Shown here piece by piece: positions 1 through 9,460 of a stretch of DNA of 64,000 nt; the first letter of the stretch is position 1; each line of letters opens with the position of its first letter. Position numbers and translations under genes: made by a program. The stretch is from Cupriavidus sp. YR651 (lineage in GTDB: Bacteria; Pseudomonadota; Gammaproteobacteria; Burkholderiales; Burkholderiaceae): contig NZ_FMYZ01000012.1 of assembly GCF_900101625.1 (NCBI RefSeq), positions 89,759 to 153,758 on the forward strand. The letters run 5' to 3'. Below the pieces are notes generated by a model. The model searched no databases and had not been told where the DNA came from. It saw only the letters and a list, made by a program, of their open reading frames with translations.

Positions 1-93
1 GTCGGTCGGATGCGCGGTGGGCAAGGCCAGGATGCCCTTCTGCAGATCGATCACGATCAGGGCGGTCATGGGATCGAGTGTCGTCACGGCCAT
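1..93 (-). CDS. Isochorismatase-family (cysteine hydrolase) protein, N-terminal 31 codons only
   Basis: Reading leftward from the ATG at 93 gives an open frame that runs off the window edge. Its residues 9-21 read MTALIVIDLQKGI, the signature first strand of isochorismatase-like hydrolases, in which the Asp of VIDLQ belongs to the catalytic triad (family knowledge). Only the first 31 codons are present, so substrate and completeness cannot be judged. An internal ATG at 69 is an alternative start. The gene is divergent from the LysE-type exporter, and a G-rich tract lies between them. Confidence is good for the family and low for function. Confidence 0.72.
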   Translation of the reverse strand, partial: MAVTTLDPMTALIVIDLQKGILALPTAHPTD

Positions 94-109
94 GATGAGC
101 TCCGGTGGC

Positions 110-132
110 GGGGGAGGGGGAGGGGGAGGGGG
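110..132. repeat. (G5A)3G5 tract, potential G-quadruplex
   Basis: Four runs of five G separated by single A residues lie on the + strand, 17 nt upstream of the start codon of the leftward isochorismatase-like gene and about 170 nt upstream of the rightward exporter gene. Four G runs with one-base loops are the classic form of a very stable intramolecular G-quadruplex (established biophysics). A role in the divergent promoter region is inference. The tract is also a 6-nt tandem repeat, so its length may vary between strains. Confidence 0.8.
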
Positions 133-304
133 AAATGGCACCTGTCAGGGGCTGGCGAGCCCGGTGCGGCGGCCCGGGCATCACGCCACGCAGTTTGGCA
201 CCTTTCCCTATAATTGGCCGACCTTCATTGGCCCATCTTGATCGGTCCACCTTGAGCCTCCCGCGAGCCATCCCGCCGCGGCCCCTTCCCACGAGGAATA
301 CGCC

Positions 305-937
305 ATGCTGACCCTGCACGACCTCGCCTTCTTCGCATTAGCCGCCCTGATCCTGGTGCTCACGCCGGGTCCGAACATGATCTATTGCGTGTCGCGTGCG
401 TTGTGCCAGGGCCGTGCCGCGGGGCTGATCTCGCTGGCCGGCGTGCTGCTGGGGTTTGTGGTGCACCTGATGGCGGCGGCGCTGGGCCTGACCGCGCTGC
501 TCATGGCCGTGCCGTTCGCGTTCGACGCCATCCGCATGGCTGGCGCCGCCTACCTGCTCTGGCTGGCGTGGCAGGCCGTGCGTCCCGGCGGCGCTGCGCC
601 GTTCCAGGCGCGCGCGCTGCCGGACGACCCGCCGCGCAAGCTGTTCAGCATGGGCTTCATCACCAACCTGCTGAATCCGAAGGTGGCGATGTTCTACCTG
701 TCGTTCTTCCCGCAGTTCCTGCATCCGGAGAACGGCTCGGTGCTGTGGCAGAGCCTGCAGCTGGGCGCGGTACAGATTGGCGTCAGCGGCACGGTCAATC
801 TCATGCTGGTGCTGGGCGCGTCCGGGATTACCGCGTTCCTGTCGCGCAGCGAAGGGTGGCTGCGCGCGCAGCGCTATGTCATGGGGACGGTGCTCGGCGC
901 GCTGGCGATGCGCATCGCCATGAGCGACCGGAAGTAA
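305..937 (+). CDS. LysE/RhtB-family amino-acid exporter
   Basis: This 210-aa hydrophobic protein has the LysE/RhtB hallmark near residues 18-35 (LTPGPNMIYCVSRAL, then a small-residue-rich helix) and a second conserved stretch around residue 120 (GFITNLLNPKVAMFYLSFFPQF). About six membrane helices can be read, the usual number, and the length is typical. Family members export amino acids or their analogues from the cytoplasm across the inner membrane; the substrate cannot be read from sequence. The ATG at 305 follows ACGAGGAATACGCC, a GAGGA-type ribosome site. It stands alone, divergent from an isochorismatase-like gene. Confidence 0.9.
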   Translation: MLTLHDLAFFALAALILVLTPGPNMIYCVSRALCQGRAAGLISLAGVLLGFVVHLMAAALGLTALLMAVPFAFDAIRMAGAAYLLWLAWQAVRPGGAAPFQARALPDDPPRKLFSMGFITNLLNPKVAMFYLSFFPQFLHPENGSVLWQSLQLGAVQIGVSGTVNLMLVLGASGITAFLSRSEGWLRAQRYVMGTVLGALAMRIAMSDRK

Positions 938-972
938 GGCGGCGCGCCAACGGTCGCAAATAAGGCGGTGCG

Positions 973-2064
973 CTAGCGCACGCTATAGGGAAAGCGAAAG
1001 CGCTCGGCCAGTTGGGAAAGATGGTCGCGCAGGCGGCTGATTTCAGCGGACAGTTGCAGCGTCAGGAACGCAAACGAGCTGTGCCCGATGGAAGGGTCGT
1101 CCGGATGCGGTGCCGGCAGTGACACCCCCTGCCGCACGAGCGTTTCGTCGCCCGCCTCCAGCGCGCTGGCCATCTCCAGCAGCAGGTCGCGAATGCCACG
1201 CTCGTCGCCGCACGGGTCGCTCATCTCGGGGTCGATCGCGGCCAGCATCTCCAGGGCGCTGATGCATACCCGGACGCTGTGCTGCACCTCTTCCAGTTCC
1301 GTCGCCGGCACGCCCGTTTCCTTGGCGACGGACGGAATCAGGCTGCGCAGCTGAACCAGCAATCCTCCCAGCTTCATCATGTCCTGCTGCCGCTCCTTTT
1401 CGCCTTCGAATCCGCGTTCGATCTTGGCGTGCACGGCCGCGCAGGCCCGCAGCAGGCCCGCTAGCCTGAAGCGCCAGGAATACGACGCGTACGCGGGTAG
1501 CGCAAAGGAGAACACGAGTGCGATGACCGTCCCGATCAGCACGTCGACCGTCCGCCAGATCGCGTCGGCGACATGCTGGTCGCCATGACCGGCCGTGATG
1601 ACGACGGTGATCGCGGCCAGCAGCGCGATATACCCGCCCTTGCCGACCGCGTGGTACGCGCAGTAGCCGCATACCAGCGCCAGCAGCAGGTAGGTCAGCA
1701 TCGGGATGCCGAAGTAGGCTTCCTGCAGGATCAAGAACAGGCCGATAAACGCGCCGATCAGCGTGCCGGCGCCGCGCTCGGCGGCGCGCCGGCGGATATT
1801 GCCGTGGTGCTGCAGCCCGCCGATGACCACCAGCACGGTGATCGTCGCCCATTCGCCATGGGGAATGTTGATGCCGGTGGTGAGCGCGATCGACACCAGC
1901 AACGCCAGCGCCACCCGCGTCGCGTGGAAGATGCGAGCCTGGCGGAATCGTCGGTCGGGGTCGAACAGCGCGCTGGTTGATTTTCGCAGGGCCTCGAACA
2001 TATCGGCGATCACTTGGGAGACCGGAACGTCTCCAGTGTATAGACCGCGCCGCATGTTCCGCAA
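973..2064 (-). CDS. FUSC-family inner-membrane protein (aromatic-acid exporter-like)
   Basis: This 363-aa protein has a cytoplasmic N-terminus, then six closely packed hydrophobic helices (about residues 45-205), then a soluble helical C-terminal half. The segment GINIPHGEWATITVLVVIGGLQHHGNIRRRAAERGAGTLIGA is typical of FUSC proteins (YccC/AaeB-like), where the RRAxERxxGTxxG stretch is conserved. Such proteins are thought to export aromatic acids or other organic anions. It is shorter than full AaeB proteins (about 650 aa), like the YccS/YccC half-size forms. An in-frame Met at codon 22 is an alternative start. It is divergent from the SDR gene; its TAG stop sits inside a 14-nt palindrome (968-981). 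Confidence 0.86.
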   Translation of the reverse strand: MRNMRRGLYTGDVPVSQVIADMFEALRKSTSALFDPDRRFRQARIFHATRVALALLVSIALTTGINIPHGEWATITVLVVIGGLQHHGNIRRRAAERGAGTLIGAFIGLFLILQEAYFGIPMLTYLLLALVCGYCAYHAVGKGGYIALLAAITVVITAGHGDQHVADAIWRTVDVLIGTVIALVFSFALPAYASYSWRFRLAGLLRACAAVHAKIERGFEGEKERQQDMMKLGGLLVQLRSLIPSVAKETGVPATELEEVQHSVRVCISALEMLAAIDPEMSDPCGDERGIRDLLLEMASALEAGDETLVRQGVSLPAPHPDDPSIGHSSFAFLTLQLSAEISRLRDHLSQLAERFRFPYSVR

Positions 2065-2144
2065 TGTTTCGATGACAGCACAGCCGCCTGCCTGCCGGCG
2101 CCTGGGTCATAATCGCTCGCCAACCCAGCACAGGACATTTCCCC

Positions 2145-2861
2145 ATGAAGCCATCCGCGGTATTGATTACAGGCGCCTCCAAGGGCATCGGCCTCGCCGT
2201 GGCCGCGCAACTCGCGGCGCAGGGGCAGCAGGTCGTCGGCCTGGCGCGCCAGGCCGATGGCATCGGCTTTCCGGGCACGCTGCTGGCATGCGACCTGTCG
2301 AGCATGACGCAGACGGCGACCGCGCTGGGCCGCATTGCGGAATCCTTCGAGATCACGCGCATTGTCAACAATGTCGGCATCGCCAGCCCGCAGCCGTTTG
2401 GCGCGGTGGACCTGGAAGTGCTGCAGAACGTATTTGACCTGAACGTGCGCGCGGCCATCCAGGTCACGCAGTTCTTTGTGGAAGGCATGAAGCAGCGGCG
2501 CGAGGGGCGCATCGTCAATGTCTGCAGCCGCGCGATCCACGGCGGCTACGACCGCACGGCCTACTCCGCAGCCAAGGCCGCGCTGGTGGGCTGCACCAAG
2601 ACCTGGGCGCTGGAGCTGGCCAGCTATGGCGTCACATCGAACGCCGTGGCCCCGGGGCCAATCGAGACCGAGCTGTTCCGCAAGTCGCGCCCGGCGGGCA
2701 GCGAAGGCGAGAAACAGGTGCTGAAGTCGATCCCGATGGGACGGCTTGGCACGCCGGAGGAGGTGGCCGCGGCGATCTGCTTCCTGCTTTCCGATGGCGC
2801 CGGCTTCATCACCGGGCAGGTGCTGGGGGTGGATGGCGGCGGCAGCCTGGGCGGTCGCTGA
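2145..2861 (+). CDS. SDR-family NAD(P)-dependent oxidoreductase
   Basis: This classical short-chain dehydrogenase of 238 aa has the cofactor-binding motif TGASKGIG (residues 9-16), NNVG at 75-78 (usually NNAG), catalytic Ser128, Tyr140 and Lys144 within YSAAK, and a typical C-terminal FLLSDGAGFITGQVLGVDGG. Length and motif order match the family. The substrate is unknown; SDRs reduce or oxidise ketone/alcohol pairs in the cytoplasm. No partner gene is nearby: it is divergent from the FUSC transporter and separated from rtcB by about 165 bp without recognisable features. Confidence 0.93.
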   Translation: MKPSAVLITGASKGIGLAVAAQLAAQGQQVVGLARQADGIGFPGTLLACDLSSMTQTATALGRIAESFEITRIVNNVGIASPQPFGAVDLEVLQNVFDLNVRAAIQVTQFFVEGMKQRREGRIVNVCSRAIHGGYDRTAYSAAKAALVGCTKTWALELASYGVTSNAVAPGPIETELFRKSRPAGSEGEKQVLKSIPMGRLGTPEEVAAAICFLLSDGAGFITGQVLGVDGGGSLGGR

Positions 2862-3026
2862 TCGCCTGACACGACGAGGACGGCCTGTGCCTGATGGCGG
2901 GACCGGCGCACGTCAGGGCCGTCGGCCAGCCAGGACGGGTCCCTGGCCGCGCGCATCGGGCACTGCCATACTGAATACGAGGGATTGCTCTGGAAAACGT
3001 GAGCGATCCCGCCGCAAGACACAGGG

Positions 3027-4241
<1,215 letters not shown>

Positions 4242-4321
4242 ATCAGGCTAACCCGCGCGCGCCCGGGCGACGACACCGGCCGTTGTGGGCCGAAGAGAGC
4301 CAGCCACAGGCGAGAAACAAG

Positions 4322-4350
4322 AACGGCAGAGCGAGTGCTCTGCCGTTTTC
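4322..4350 (+). terminator. Intrinsic terminator after rtcB
   Basis: A perfect 11-bp stem (AACGGCAGAGC / GCTCTGCCGTT) with a GAGT loop is followed on the + strand by TTC. It lies 80 bp after the rtcB stop and downstream of the convergent flgN. On the minus strand the 3' flank is only moderately T-rich, so termination in that direction is possible but weaker. Confidence 0.8.
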
Positions 4351-4359
4351 ATTCGTTTG

Positions 4360-4411
4360 CGTGACGTAGTGGCGAGACATACTAGCGCGACGTACTAGCG
4401 AGACGTAGTGC
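4360..4411. repeat. Four imperfect 13-nt tandem repeats
   Basis: Four consecutive 13-nt units follow the pattern CGNGACRTASTRS: CGTGACGTAGTGG, CGAGACATACTAG, CGCGACGTACTAG and CGAGACGTAGTGC. They lie between the rtcB terminator and the 3' end of flgN, in a region with no gene. No function is known; such arrays usually arise by slippage and can vary in copy number. Confidence 0.8.
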
Positions 4412-4526
4412 GGAGGTGCGACTCCGCACGGGCATCAGCACGCCGACGACCGCCGACCAGCCCGCCATGTCGCTGGCCGGCGTCGGAGCGATCCGGTTCG
4501 GGTTTGCGGTCGGGGTCGGGCCCCGC

Positions 4527-4991
4527 TCAGCCGGCGGCCAGGCTCACGCCTGCGGCGGCGTTCTGGGCCTTGCCGTCGCGGCCGTACATCTCGTTCGGGG
4601 TCATGCCGCCCTGACGCAGCACCTGGATGGCTTCCTGCGTGAAAGCCAGGTGCGCGCTGACGATCGCGCCGTTCAATTCGTTGGCGTCGCGGGCCTTGTG
4701 GGCGAAGAACACCACCTTGCGCCAGGCTTCGGCCACCGCCGGTTCGATCAGGCGGCCCACCAGCAGGCCACCAGCGCCCACGCGCAGACCCAGCGCGATC
4801 ATCTGCGCCTCGCGTGCCGCGGTGGCGCGGTCCAGCACCTGAGCCAGTTCCATCTTCTTGCTGAGCAGATCGCTCAGTGCCTGGAAATCCTGGTGCCTGA
4901 TGGCTTCGCGCTCATCCGCAAGGGCGCGGCCAAAGGCCGCAATGGCGTCAGCTTCAAGCTTGAGGGTCTGGATCAGGGCTGCTTGGCTCAT
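4527..4991 (-). CDS. flgN: FlgN flagellar export chaperone
   Basis: This 154-aa, mainly helical protein lies directly downstream of flgM and is transcribed with it. In the family FlgN is the cytosolic chaperone that escorts the hook-junction proteins FlgK and FlgL to the flagellar type III export gate. The sequence (LKLEADAIAAFGRALADEREAIRHQDFQALSDLLSKKMEL region) shows the heptad-like pattern expected of FlgN, but the family is poorly conserved, so position after flgM carries much of the assignment. The C-terminal segment (MTPNEMYGRDGKAQ) resembles the conserved tail of beta-proteobacterial FlgN proteins, which contains NxxYxxxG. Confidence 0.88.
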   Translation of the reverse strand: MSQAALIQTLKLEADAIAAFGRALADEREAIRHQDFQALSDLLSKKMELAQVLDRATAAREAQMIALGLRVGAGGLLVGRLIEPAVAEAWRKVVFFAHKARDANELNGAIVSAHLAFTQEAIQVLRQGGMTPNEMYGRDGKAQNAAAGVSLAAG

Positions 4992-5001
4992 GTCAGGTGA
5001 G

Positions 5002-5319
5002 TTATTGGCTGTCGCCCTGGCTCAGCTCACGCAGGGACGCGAGCAAGCCATCGGCGATCTTGCTGGGATCAATCTTGATCCGGCCCTCCGCAATCGCCAG
5101 GCGGATTTCCTCGACCTTGCCGGTATCGATGTCGTCGTCAGACTCATTGACGAGACGCGAACCGATTTCGCGGACCTGTGCAGCCAGCGGGCTGACGCGC
5201 ACGCCGGTCAGGGCGGAGGGATCCGATGACGTTGCAGCGCCATTGGCGGCCGGTCGTGCGGCGCCATCGGCGGCCGCGCTGTCGGCGGGCCGGGACGTGG
5301 TGGACTGGTTGATCTTCAC
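5002..5319 (-). CDS. flgM: FlgM anti-sigma-28 factor
   Basis: This 105-aa protein begins MKINQST, as FlgM proteins do. It has a low-complexity Ala/Ser-rich middle expected to be disordered, and a C-terminal sigma-binding half (VEEIRLAIAEGRIKIDPSKIADGLLASLREL) that matches the family core. FlgM holds FliA (sigma-28) inactive until it is exported through the completed hook-basal body. It heads the flgMN unit, ends 10 bp before flgN, and has a near-consensus sigma-28 promoter upstream, consistent with autogenous feedback. Confidence 0.95.
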   Translation of the reverse strand: MKINQSTTSRPADSAAADGAARPAANGAATSSDPSALTGVRVSPLAAQVREIGSRLVNESDDDIDTGKVEEIRLAIAEGRIKIDPSKIADGLLASLRELSQGDSQ

Positions 5320-5346
5320 GGGTAATCCTTGCTGGGTTCCTCTGAC

Positions 5347-5373
5347 TTATCGGATGCCGGGCGCGAAACTTTA
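5347..5373 (-). promoter_or_regulatory. Sigma-28 (FliA) promoter of flgMN
   Basis: On the minus strand TAAAGTTT (5366-5373), an 11-nt spacer and TCCGATAA (5347-5354) match the FliA consensus TAAAGTTT-N11-GCCGATAA at 15 of 16 positions. It lies 28 bp upstream of the flgM start codon, as in other motile proteobacteria. Confidence 0.88.
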
Positions 5374-5502
5374 GGCTCTCCTGCGCCGATCCGGCGGGCT
5401 GCCGGCATTCTCGCACGGCCATCCGCATACTCGGCTTGTTCCTGTTTCGGCTGGCTTCCCAGCGCTTACTTCTGCCTACTTCCTATAACGTCAAAGTGAT
5501 GC

Positions 5503-6240
5503 TTACTGCTGAAGCACCACGGTGTCGCCGCTGCGCACCAGGCCGCTGACGACCTGCCCGTTGCGCAGCCGTACCTGGACCGTATTGCCGGTGGCGGCAT
5601 CGGCCAGCACCTTGCCTTCGCTGGTGAGCTGGAAGGCGTCGCCTTCCACGGTGACGTTCACGGTCTGGCCCGATTTCACGGCGATGGCCTTCTTGAGCAG
5701 ATCCGTGCGCATCGGCGATCCGGCGGCGATCCGGTTGGCTGCCACCGCGCCGTTGACCTGTGCGGGATCCGTCACCACCGAGCGCGGCAGCGCGGCCAGG
5801 TCGCCCTGGCGGACTTCGAGGTCGGCGGCGCTGATCGTCTCGCCGGGCGCCATGGCGCGCGCGGCCACATAGTAATCAGTCAGCACCGAGACGCGCGCCT
5901 GCATATAGCGAATCCACGGCCGGTCGCCGCCGCAGCGCACGCCCACGGCCACACGGCCCCAGGGCGCGGCGCCCGGGGGCAGGAACGGCTCCGGATTGAC
6001 GCATTCGGGGGCGCGGCCACCCGACGGCGGCACGACCTGCACGCTGACCTTGCCCGGCAGGCCGTTGGCCTGGCGCTGCAGGAATTGTTCGACGGCCACG
6101 CGCGCGGGGTCGTCGGCAAACGGCGTGGCGGCCGTGGGCGGCGCCACCGGCGTGACCTGGGCAGGCGCGGCCAATACGGACTGCGCCAGCGCGATGCCGG
6201 CCAGTGCCAGCAGCCTGGCGGCCTGGCGATAGATATTCAT
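5503..6240 (-). CDS. flgA: FlgA, P-ring assembly chaperone
   Basis: FlgA is the periplasmic chaperone for FlgI polymerisation into the P ring. The protein from the ATG at 6240 is 245 aa, with a signal peptide (MNIYRQAARLLALAGIALAQSVLAAPA, cleavage near residue 25) and the C-terminal SAF-domain pattern of FlgA (MAPGETISAADLEVRQGDLAALP, then NVTVEGDAFQLTSEGKVLADA and VVSGLVRSGDTVVL). Starts further upstream (6249, 6321) would bury the signal peptide; AGGG nine nucleotides before 6240 supports the chosen start. The gene is divergent from flgB. Confidence 0.93.
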   Translation of the reverse strand: MNIYRQAARLLALAGIALAQSVLAAPAQVTPVAPPTAATPFADDPARVAVEQFLQRQANGLPGKVSVQVVPPSGGRAPECVNPEPFLPPGAAPWGRVAVGVRCGGDRPWIRYMQARVSVLTDYYVAARAMAPGETISAADLEVRQGDLAALPRSVVTDPAQVNGAVAANRIAAGSPMRTDLLKKAIAVKSGQTVNVTVEGDAFQLTSEGKVLADAATGNTVQVRLRNGQVVSGLVRSGDTVVLQQ

Positions 6241-6603
6241 AGGGGTCATCCCTGCAAGGAGGATGAGGCGGCCCGGTGGCGTTGACCCCCGGCGATGCCG
6301 CCGCACAACAGTTGATCGCACAGGGCGCGCGGCGGACCGTGAATGGCTGCGCCCCCTGGCTGTCCGGCAAGCCCCGCGCGGCGCGGATGGCGGGCGCGGC
6401 GATGCCGGTCAGTGGAAGCCATTGTAGGCAGCCTCGCGCGAAGGCTCGGGGCGAATTGCGCGGATTTCTCCGTCTTATTCGCGCGATTGGCGTGACAACC
6501 CGGCCCCTAAGATGGCAACCCTGAAGAAGCCCGGCTGGGGCGTATACCCGGTCTACGGCAGTTCCCTCCCAGAAATGAAGCCATAGCAGGAAAGGCAGAC
6601 ACG
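6241..6603. other. flgA-flgB divergent intergenic region
   Basis: This 363-bp region has no convincing gene. It must hold the promoters for flgA and the flgB-J operon. I see no sigma-54 (TGGC-N8-TTGC) or sigma-28 match on either strand, so an FlhDC-activated sigma-70 promoter is the likely arrangement (inference from beta-proteobacterial flagellar control). A ribosome site AGGAAAGG precedes flgB. Confidence 0.5.
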
Positions 6604-7008
6604 ATGGACAGACTCGATGCGGCGTTGCGCTTCCAGCAGGAAGCCATGAGCCTTCGCACCCAGCGGCAATCGGTGATTGCCTCGAACATCGCCCACGCGG
6701 ATACCCCGGGCTACAAGGCGCGCGATTTCGATTTCGCCAGCACGCTGGCGCAGTCCGTGGAGCGCGGCAAGCGCAACGAAGGCATGTCCCTGTCGACCAC
6801 GTCCACCCGCCACCTGCCGGGCCAGGCGCCCACTTCCGGCAGCGCCGACCTCGATTACCGCATCCCGCTGCAGTCCAGCGTGGACGGCAACACCGTGGAA
6901 ATGGATACCGAGCGCGTGGCGTTTGCCGACAACACCGTGCACTTCGAGGCTGGCCTGACGGTCATGAGCTCCAAGATCAAGACGATGTTGTCCGCGATCC
7001 AGAACTAA
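6604..7008 (+). CDS. flgB: FlgB, proximal rod protein
   Basis: This 134-aa rod protein is the first gene of flgBCDEFGHIJ. It has the rod-family N-terminal stretch RQSVIASNIAHADTPGYKARDFDF (a variant of the SNLANxxTxGYK motif shared by all axial proteins) and a C-terminal amphipathic helix. FlgB forms the cell-proximal rod within the periplasm and is exported by the flagellar type III system without a cleaved signal. Length is normal (E. coli 138 aa), and flgC follows after 12 bp. Confidence 0.96.
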   Translation: MDRLDAALRFQQEAMSLRTQRQSVIASNIAHADTPGYKARDFDFASTLAQSVERGKRNEGMSLSTTSTRHLPGQAPTSGSADLDYRIPLQSSVDGNTVEMDTERVAFADNTVHFEAGLTVMSSKIKTMLSAIQN

Positions 7009-7020
7009 CGAGGACCCGCC

Positions 7021-7428
7021 ATGCCCTCCATGAATATCTTCGACGTGGCCGGCTCCGCCATGGCCGCGCAGTCGCAGCGCATGAACGTGACGGCGTCTAA
7101 CCTCGCCAACGCCGACAGCGCCGTGGCGCCCAACGGCCAGCCTTACCGCGCCAAGCAGGTCATCTTCGAGATGGCGCCCACGCCGGGCCAGAGCGATGTC
7201 GGCGGCGTGCAGGTGGCCGGCGTCATGGAAGACGGGGCGCCGCCGCGCATGATCCACAACCCCACGCACCCGCTGGCGGACGCCAACGGCTACGTGACGA
7301 TGCCCAACGTGAACCCGGTGGAAGAGATGGTCAACATGATCTCGGCGTCGCGTTCGTACCAGGCCAACGTGGAGGTGCTCAACACCGCCAAGAACATGAT
7401 GCTGAAGACGCTGACGATCGGTCAGTGA
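7021..7428 (+). CDS. flgC: FlgC, proximal rod protein
   Basis: This 135-aa protein has the rod signature MNVTASNLANADSAVAP near the N-terminus and the C-terminal NPVEEMVNMISASRSYQANVEVLNTAKNMMLKTLTIGQ typical of FlgC, which is slightly longer than the corresponding end of FlgB. It builds the rod together with FlgB, FlgF and FlgG. The ribosome site GAGGA precedes the ATG, and the gene lies 12 bp after flgB in the same operon. Confidence 0.96.
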   Translation: MPSMNIFDVAGSAMAAQSQRMNVTASNLANADSAVAPNGQPYRAKQVIFEMAPTPGQSDVGGVQVAGVMEDGAPPRMIHNPTHPLADANGYVTMPNVNPVEEMVNMISASRSYQANVEVLNTAKNMMLKTLTIGQ

Positions 7429-7471
7429 CGCCACGTTTTTTGAATCTCTCCAGGACTAGCCGGAACACAAC

Positions 7472-8134
7472 ATGACGACCACTTCTTCTGTCGGCAGCAA
7501 TTCCTCCGTGAATGACGCGCTCAAGAGCGGCAGCTCCAGCGCCCAGGATCTGCAGAACAACTTCCTGAAAATGCTGGTCACGCAGATGACCAACCAGGAT
7601 CCGACCAACCCGATGGATAACTCGCAGCTGACCTCCCAGCTCGCGCAGATCAGCACGGTGAGCGGCCTGCAGACCATGAACGAGACGATGACCGCGCTGC
7701 TGCAGCAGACCGCGGCCAGCCGCGCGATGGATTCCGCCGCGCTGATCGGCAAGACCGTGATGGTGCCGGGTTCCACCGTGAGCGTGGCCGGCGGCACGGC
7801 CGGCAAGATCGGCGTGGACGTCCCGTCGACGGCCGACGCGGTGACCGTGCAGGTGCTGGACAAGGACGGCAACGTGGTCCGCAACATCAACATGAAGGGC
7901 CAGACGGCCGGCGTGCACGACATCCCCTGGGACGGCAAGAACGACCAGGGCAACGCGGTGGCGGACGGCGACTACAGCTTCAAGGTCACCGCCACGGCCG
8001 AAGGCAAGGACGTGGGCCCGATCGCACTGGTCTACGGCAAGGTGCAGGCCATCAGCGGCGACAGCACCGGCGTGCTGGTCGAACTGAGCGACGGCAAGAA
8101 GGCCAACGTCGACGACGTGCGCCGCATTTCCTGA
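7472..8134 (+). CDS. flgD: FlgD, hook-cap scaffolding protein
   Basis: This 220-aa protein has the conserved N-terminal block LQNNFLKMLVTQMTNQDPTNPMDNSQLTSQLAQIS (residues 27-61) required for FlgD export and hook capping, followed by the Ig-like/tudor C-terminal half with the FlgI-like DGNVVRNINMKGQTAGVHDIPWDGKNDQG turn. FlgD sits at the growing hook tip, directs FlgE polymerisation and is later shed. Length matches the family (E. coli 231 aa). It lies between flgC and flgE. Confidence 0.96.
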   Translation: MTTTSSVGSNSSVNDALKSGSSSAQDLQNNFLKMLVTQMTNQDPTNPMDNSQLTSQLAQISTVSGLQTMNETMTALLQQTAASRAMDSAALIGKTVMVPGSTVSVAGGTAGKIGVDVPSTADAVTVQVLDKDGNVVRNINMKGQTAGVHDIPWDGKNDQGNAVADGDYSFKVTATAEGKDVGPIALVYGKVQAISGDSTGVLVELSDGKKANVDDVRRIS

Positions 8135-8210
8135 TCCAGCTATTCACGCATCACCCGGTCCGGCACACGCGCGGGCATTCTACGAACGACAGCCTACATA
8201 GGGGAAAATC

Positions 8211-9434
8211 ATGGGTTTTGGTCAAGGGGTAAGCGGTCTGAACGCCGCGGCGTCCAACCTGGACGTGATTGGCAACAACATCGCCAACGCCAACACGGTT
8301 GGCTTCAAGCAGTCCACGGCACAGTTCGCGGACGTCTACGCCGGATCGAAGATCGGCCTGGGCACGCGCGTGAATGCCGTCGTGCAATCGTTCAACAACG
8401 GCAACATCGCCGCATCGGGGCGTAACCTGGATGTGGCCATCAGCAACGGCAACGGCTTCTTCCGCCTGACCAATACCGATGGTTCGGTGTTCTATTCGCG
8501 TAACGGCCAGATGCAGCGCCTGGACGATGGCCGCCTGGTCAACGCCACCGGCCTGCAAGTGACTGGCTACCCGGCAGGCACCACCGCCGGCGGCGTGCAG
8601 CCGCAGCCGATCACCATCAGCAACGCGCAGATGCCGCCGAAGGCCACCACGACCATCACGGCGCAGTTCCAGCTGGACTCGCGCAGCACCGTGCCGACCA
8701 CTGCCTTCGCCAGCGCACCGGGCGCGCTGCCGACGTCGAACATGTTCAACTACAGCACGGCGATGAACGTCTATGACTCGCTGGGCAACAAGCAGCAAGT
8801 CACCGCGTACTTCGCCAAGTCGGCCGCGGCCCCGACCGTGGCCGGCGGTACTGACTGGAACATGTACGTGACCGATTCCGCGGGCAATGTGCTGGCCGGC
8901 ATGCCGGTTCGCCTGGCGTTCGACAACAACGGCGTCATGCAGTCGACCGCCCCGGCGGCCCCGGTTGTCACGCTGCCGGCCGCCAACGGCGCGGCGGTGC
9001 TGAACATGAACCTCAACCTCGCCGGCACGACGCAGTTCGGCTCGGACAACGATCCGAAGTCGATCGTCCAGAACGGCTACCCCTCGGGCGCGCTGCTGGG
9101 GTTCTCGGTGCAGGAAGACGGCACCATCCTGGGTTCGTACTCCAACGAGCAGACCCTGGCACTGGGCCAGATCGCCATGGCCGCGTTCGGCAACGTGGAA
9201 GGCCTGAAGCCGGAAGGCGACAACGTGTGGTCGTCCACGGGCGCATCGGGCCAGGAGCTGCTGGGCGTCGCCGGCGGCAGCATGGGCACGCTGAAGTCCA
9301 ACGCCGTGGAAGAGTCCAACGTGGACCTCTCCGGCCAGCTGGTGAACCTGATCGTTGCCCAGCGCAACTATCAGGCCAACGCGCAGACCATCAAGGCGCA
9401 GGACACCGTCCTGCAGACCCTGGTGAACATCTGA
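8211..9434 (+). CDS. flgE: FlgE, flagellar hook protein
   Basis: The 407-aa hook subunit starts with the axial-protein motif GVSGLNAAASNLDVIGNNIANANTVGFKQS and ends with VEESNVDLSGQLVNLIVAQRNYQANAQTIKAQDTVLQTLVNI, the coiled-coil terminal pair that packs in the hook core. The length equals that of E. coli FlgE (402 aa). It assembles as the flexible universal joint outside the outer membrane. It has its own strong ribosome site (AGGGGAAAATC) and lies 76 bp after flgD. Confidence 0.97.
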   Translation: MGFGQGVSGLNAAASNLDVIGNNIANANTVGFKQSTAQFADVYAGSKIGLGTRVNAVVQSFNNGNIAASGRNLDVAISNGNGFFRLTNTDGSVFYSRNGQMQRLDDGRLVNATGLQVTGYPAGTTAGGVQPQPITISNAQMPPKATTTITAQFQLDSRSTVPTTAFASAPGALPTSNMFNYSTAMNVYDSLGNKQQVTAYFAKSAAAPTVAGGTDWNMYVTDSAGNVLAGMPVRLAFDNNGVMQSTAPAAPVVTLPAANGAAVLNMNLNLAGTTQFGSDNDPKSIVQNGYPSGALLGFSVQEDGTILGSYSNEQTLALGQIAMAAFGNVEGLKPEGDNVWSSTGASGQELLGVAGGSMGTLKSNAVEESNVDLSGQLVNLIVAQRNYQANAQTIKAQDTVLQTLVNI

Positions 9435-9460
9435 CGCACGGCCCGAGCTAAAGCGCCGCC

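Noticed and set aside
3..311. Three overlapping + frames through the G-rich tract
   Set aside because: They are products of the repeat (Gly/Arg-Gly runs) and run against the divergent promoter region of the isochorismatase-like gene.
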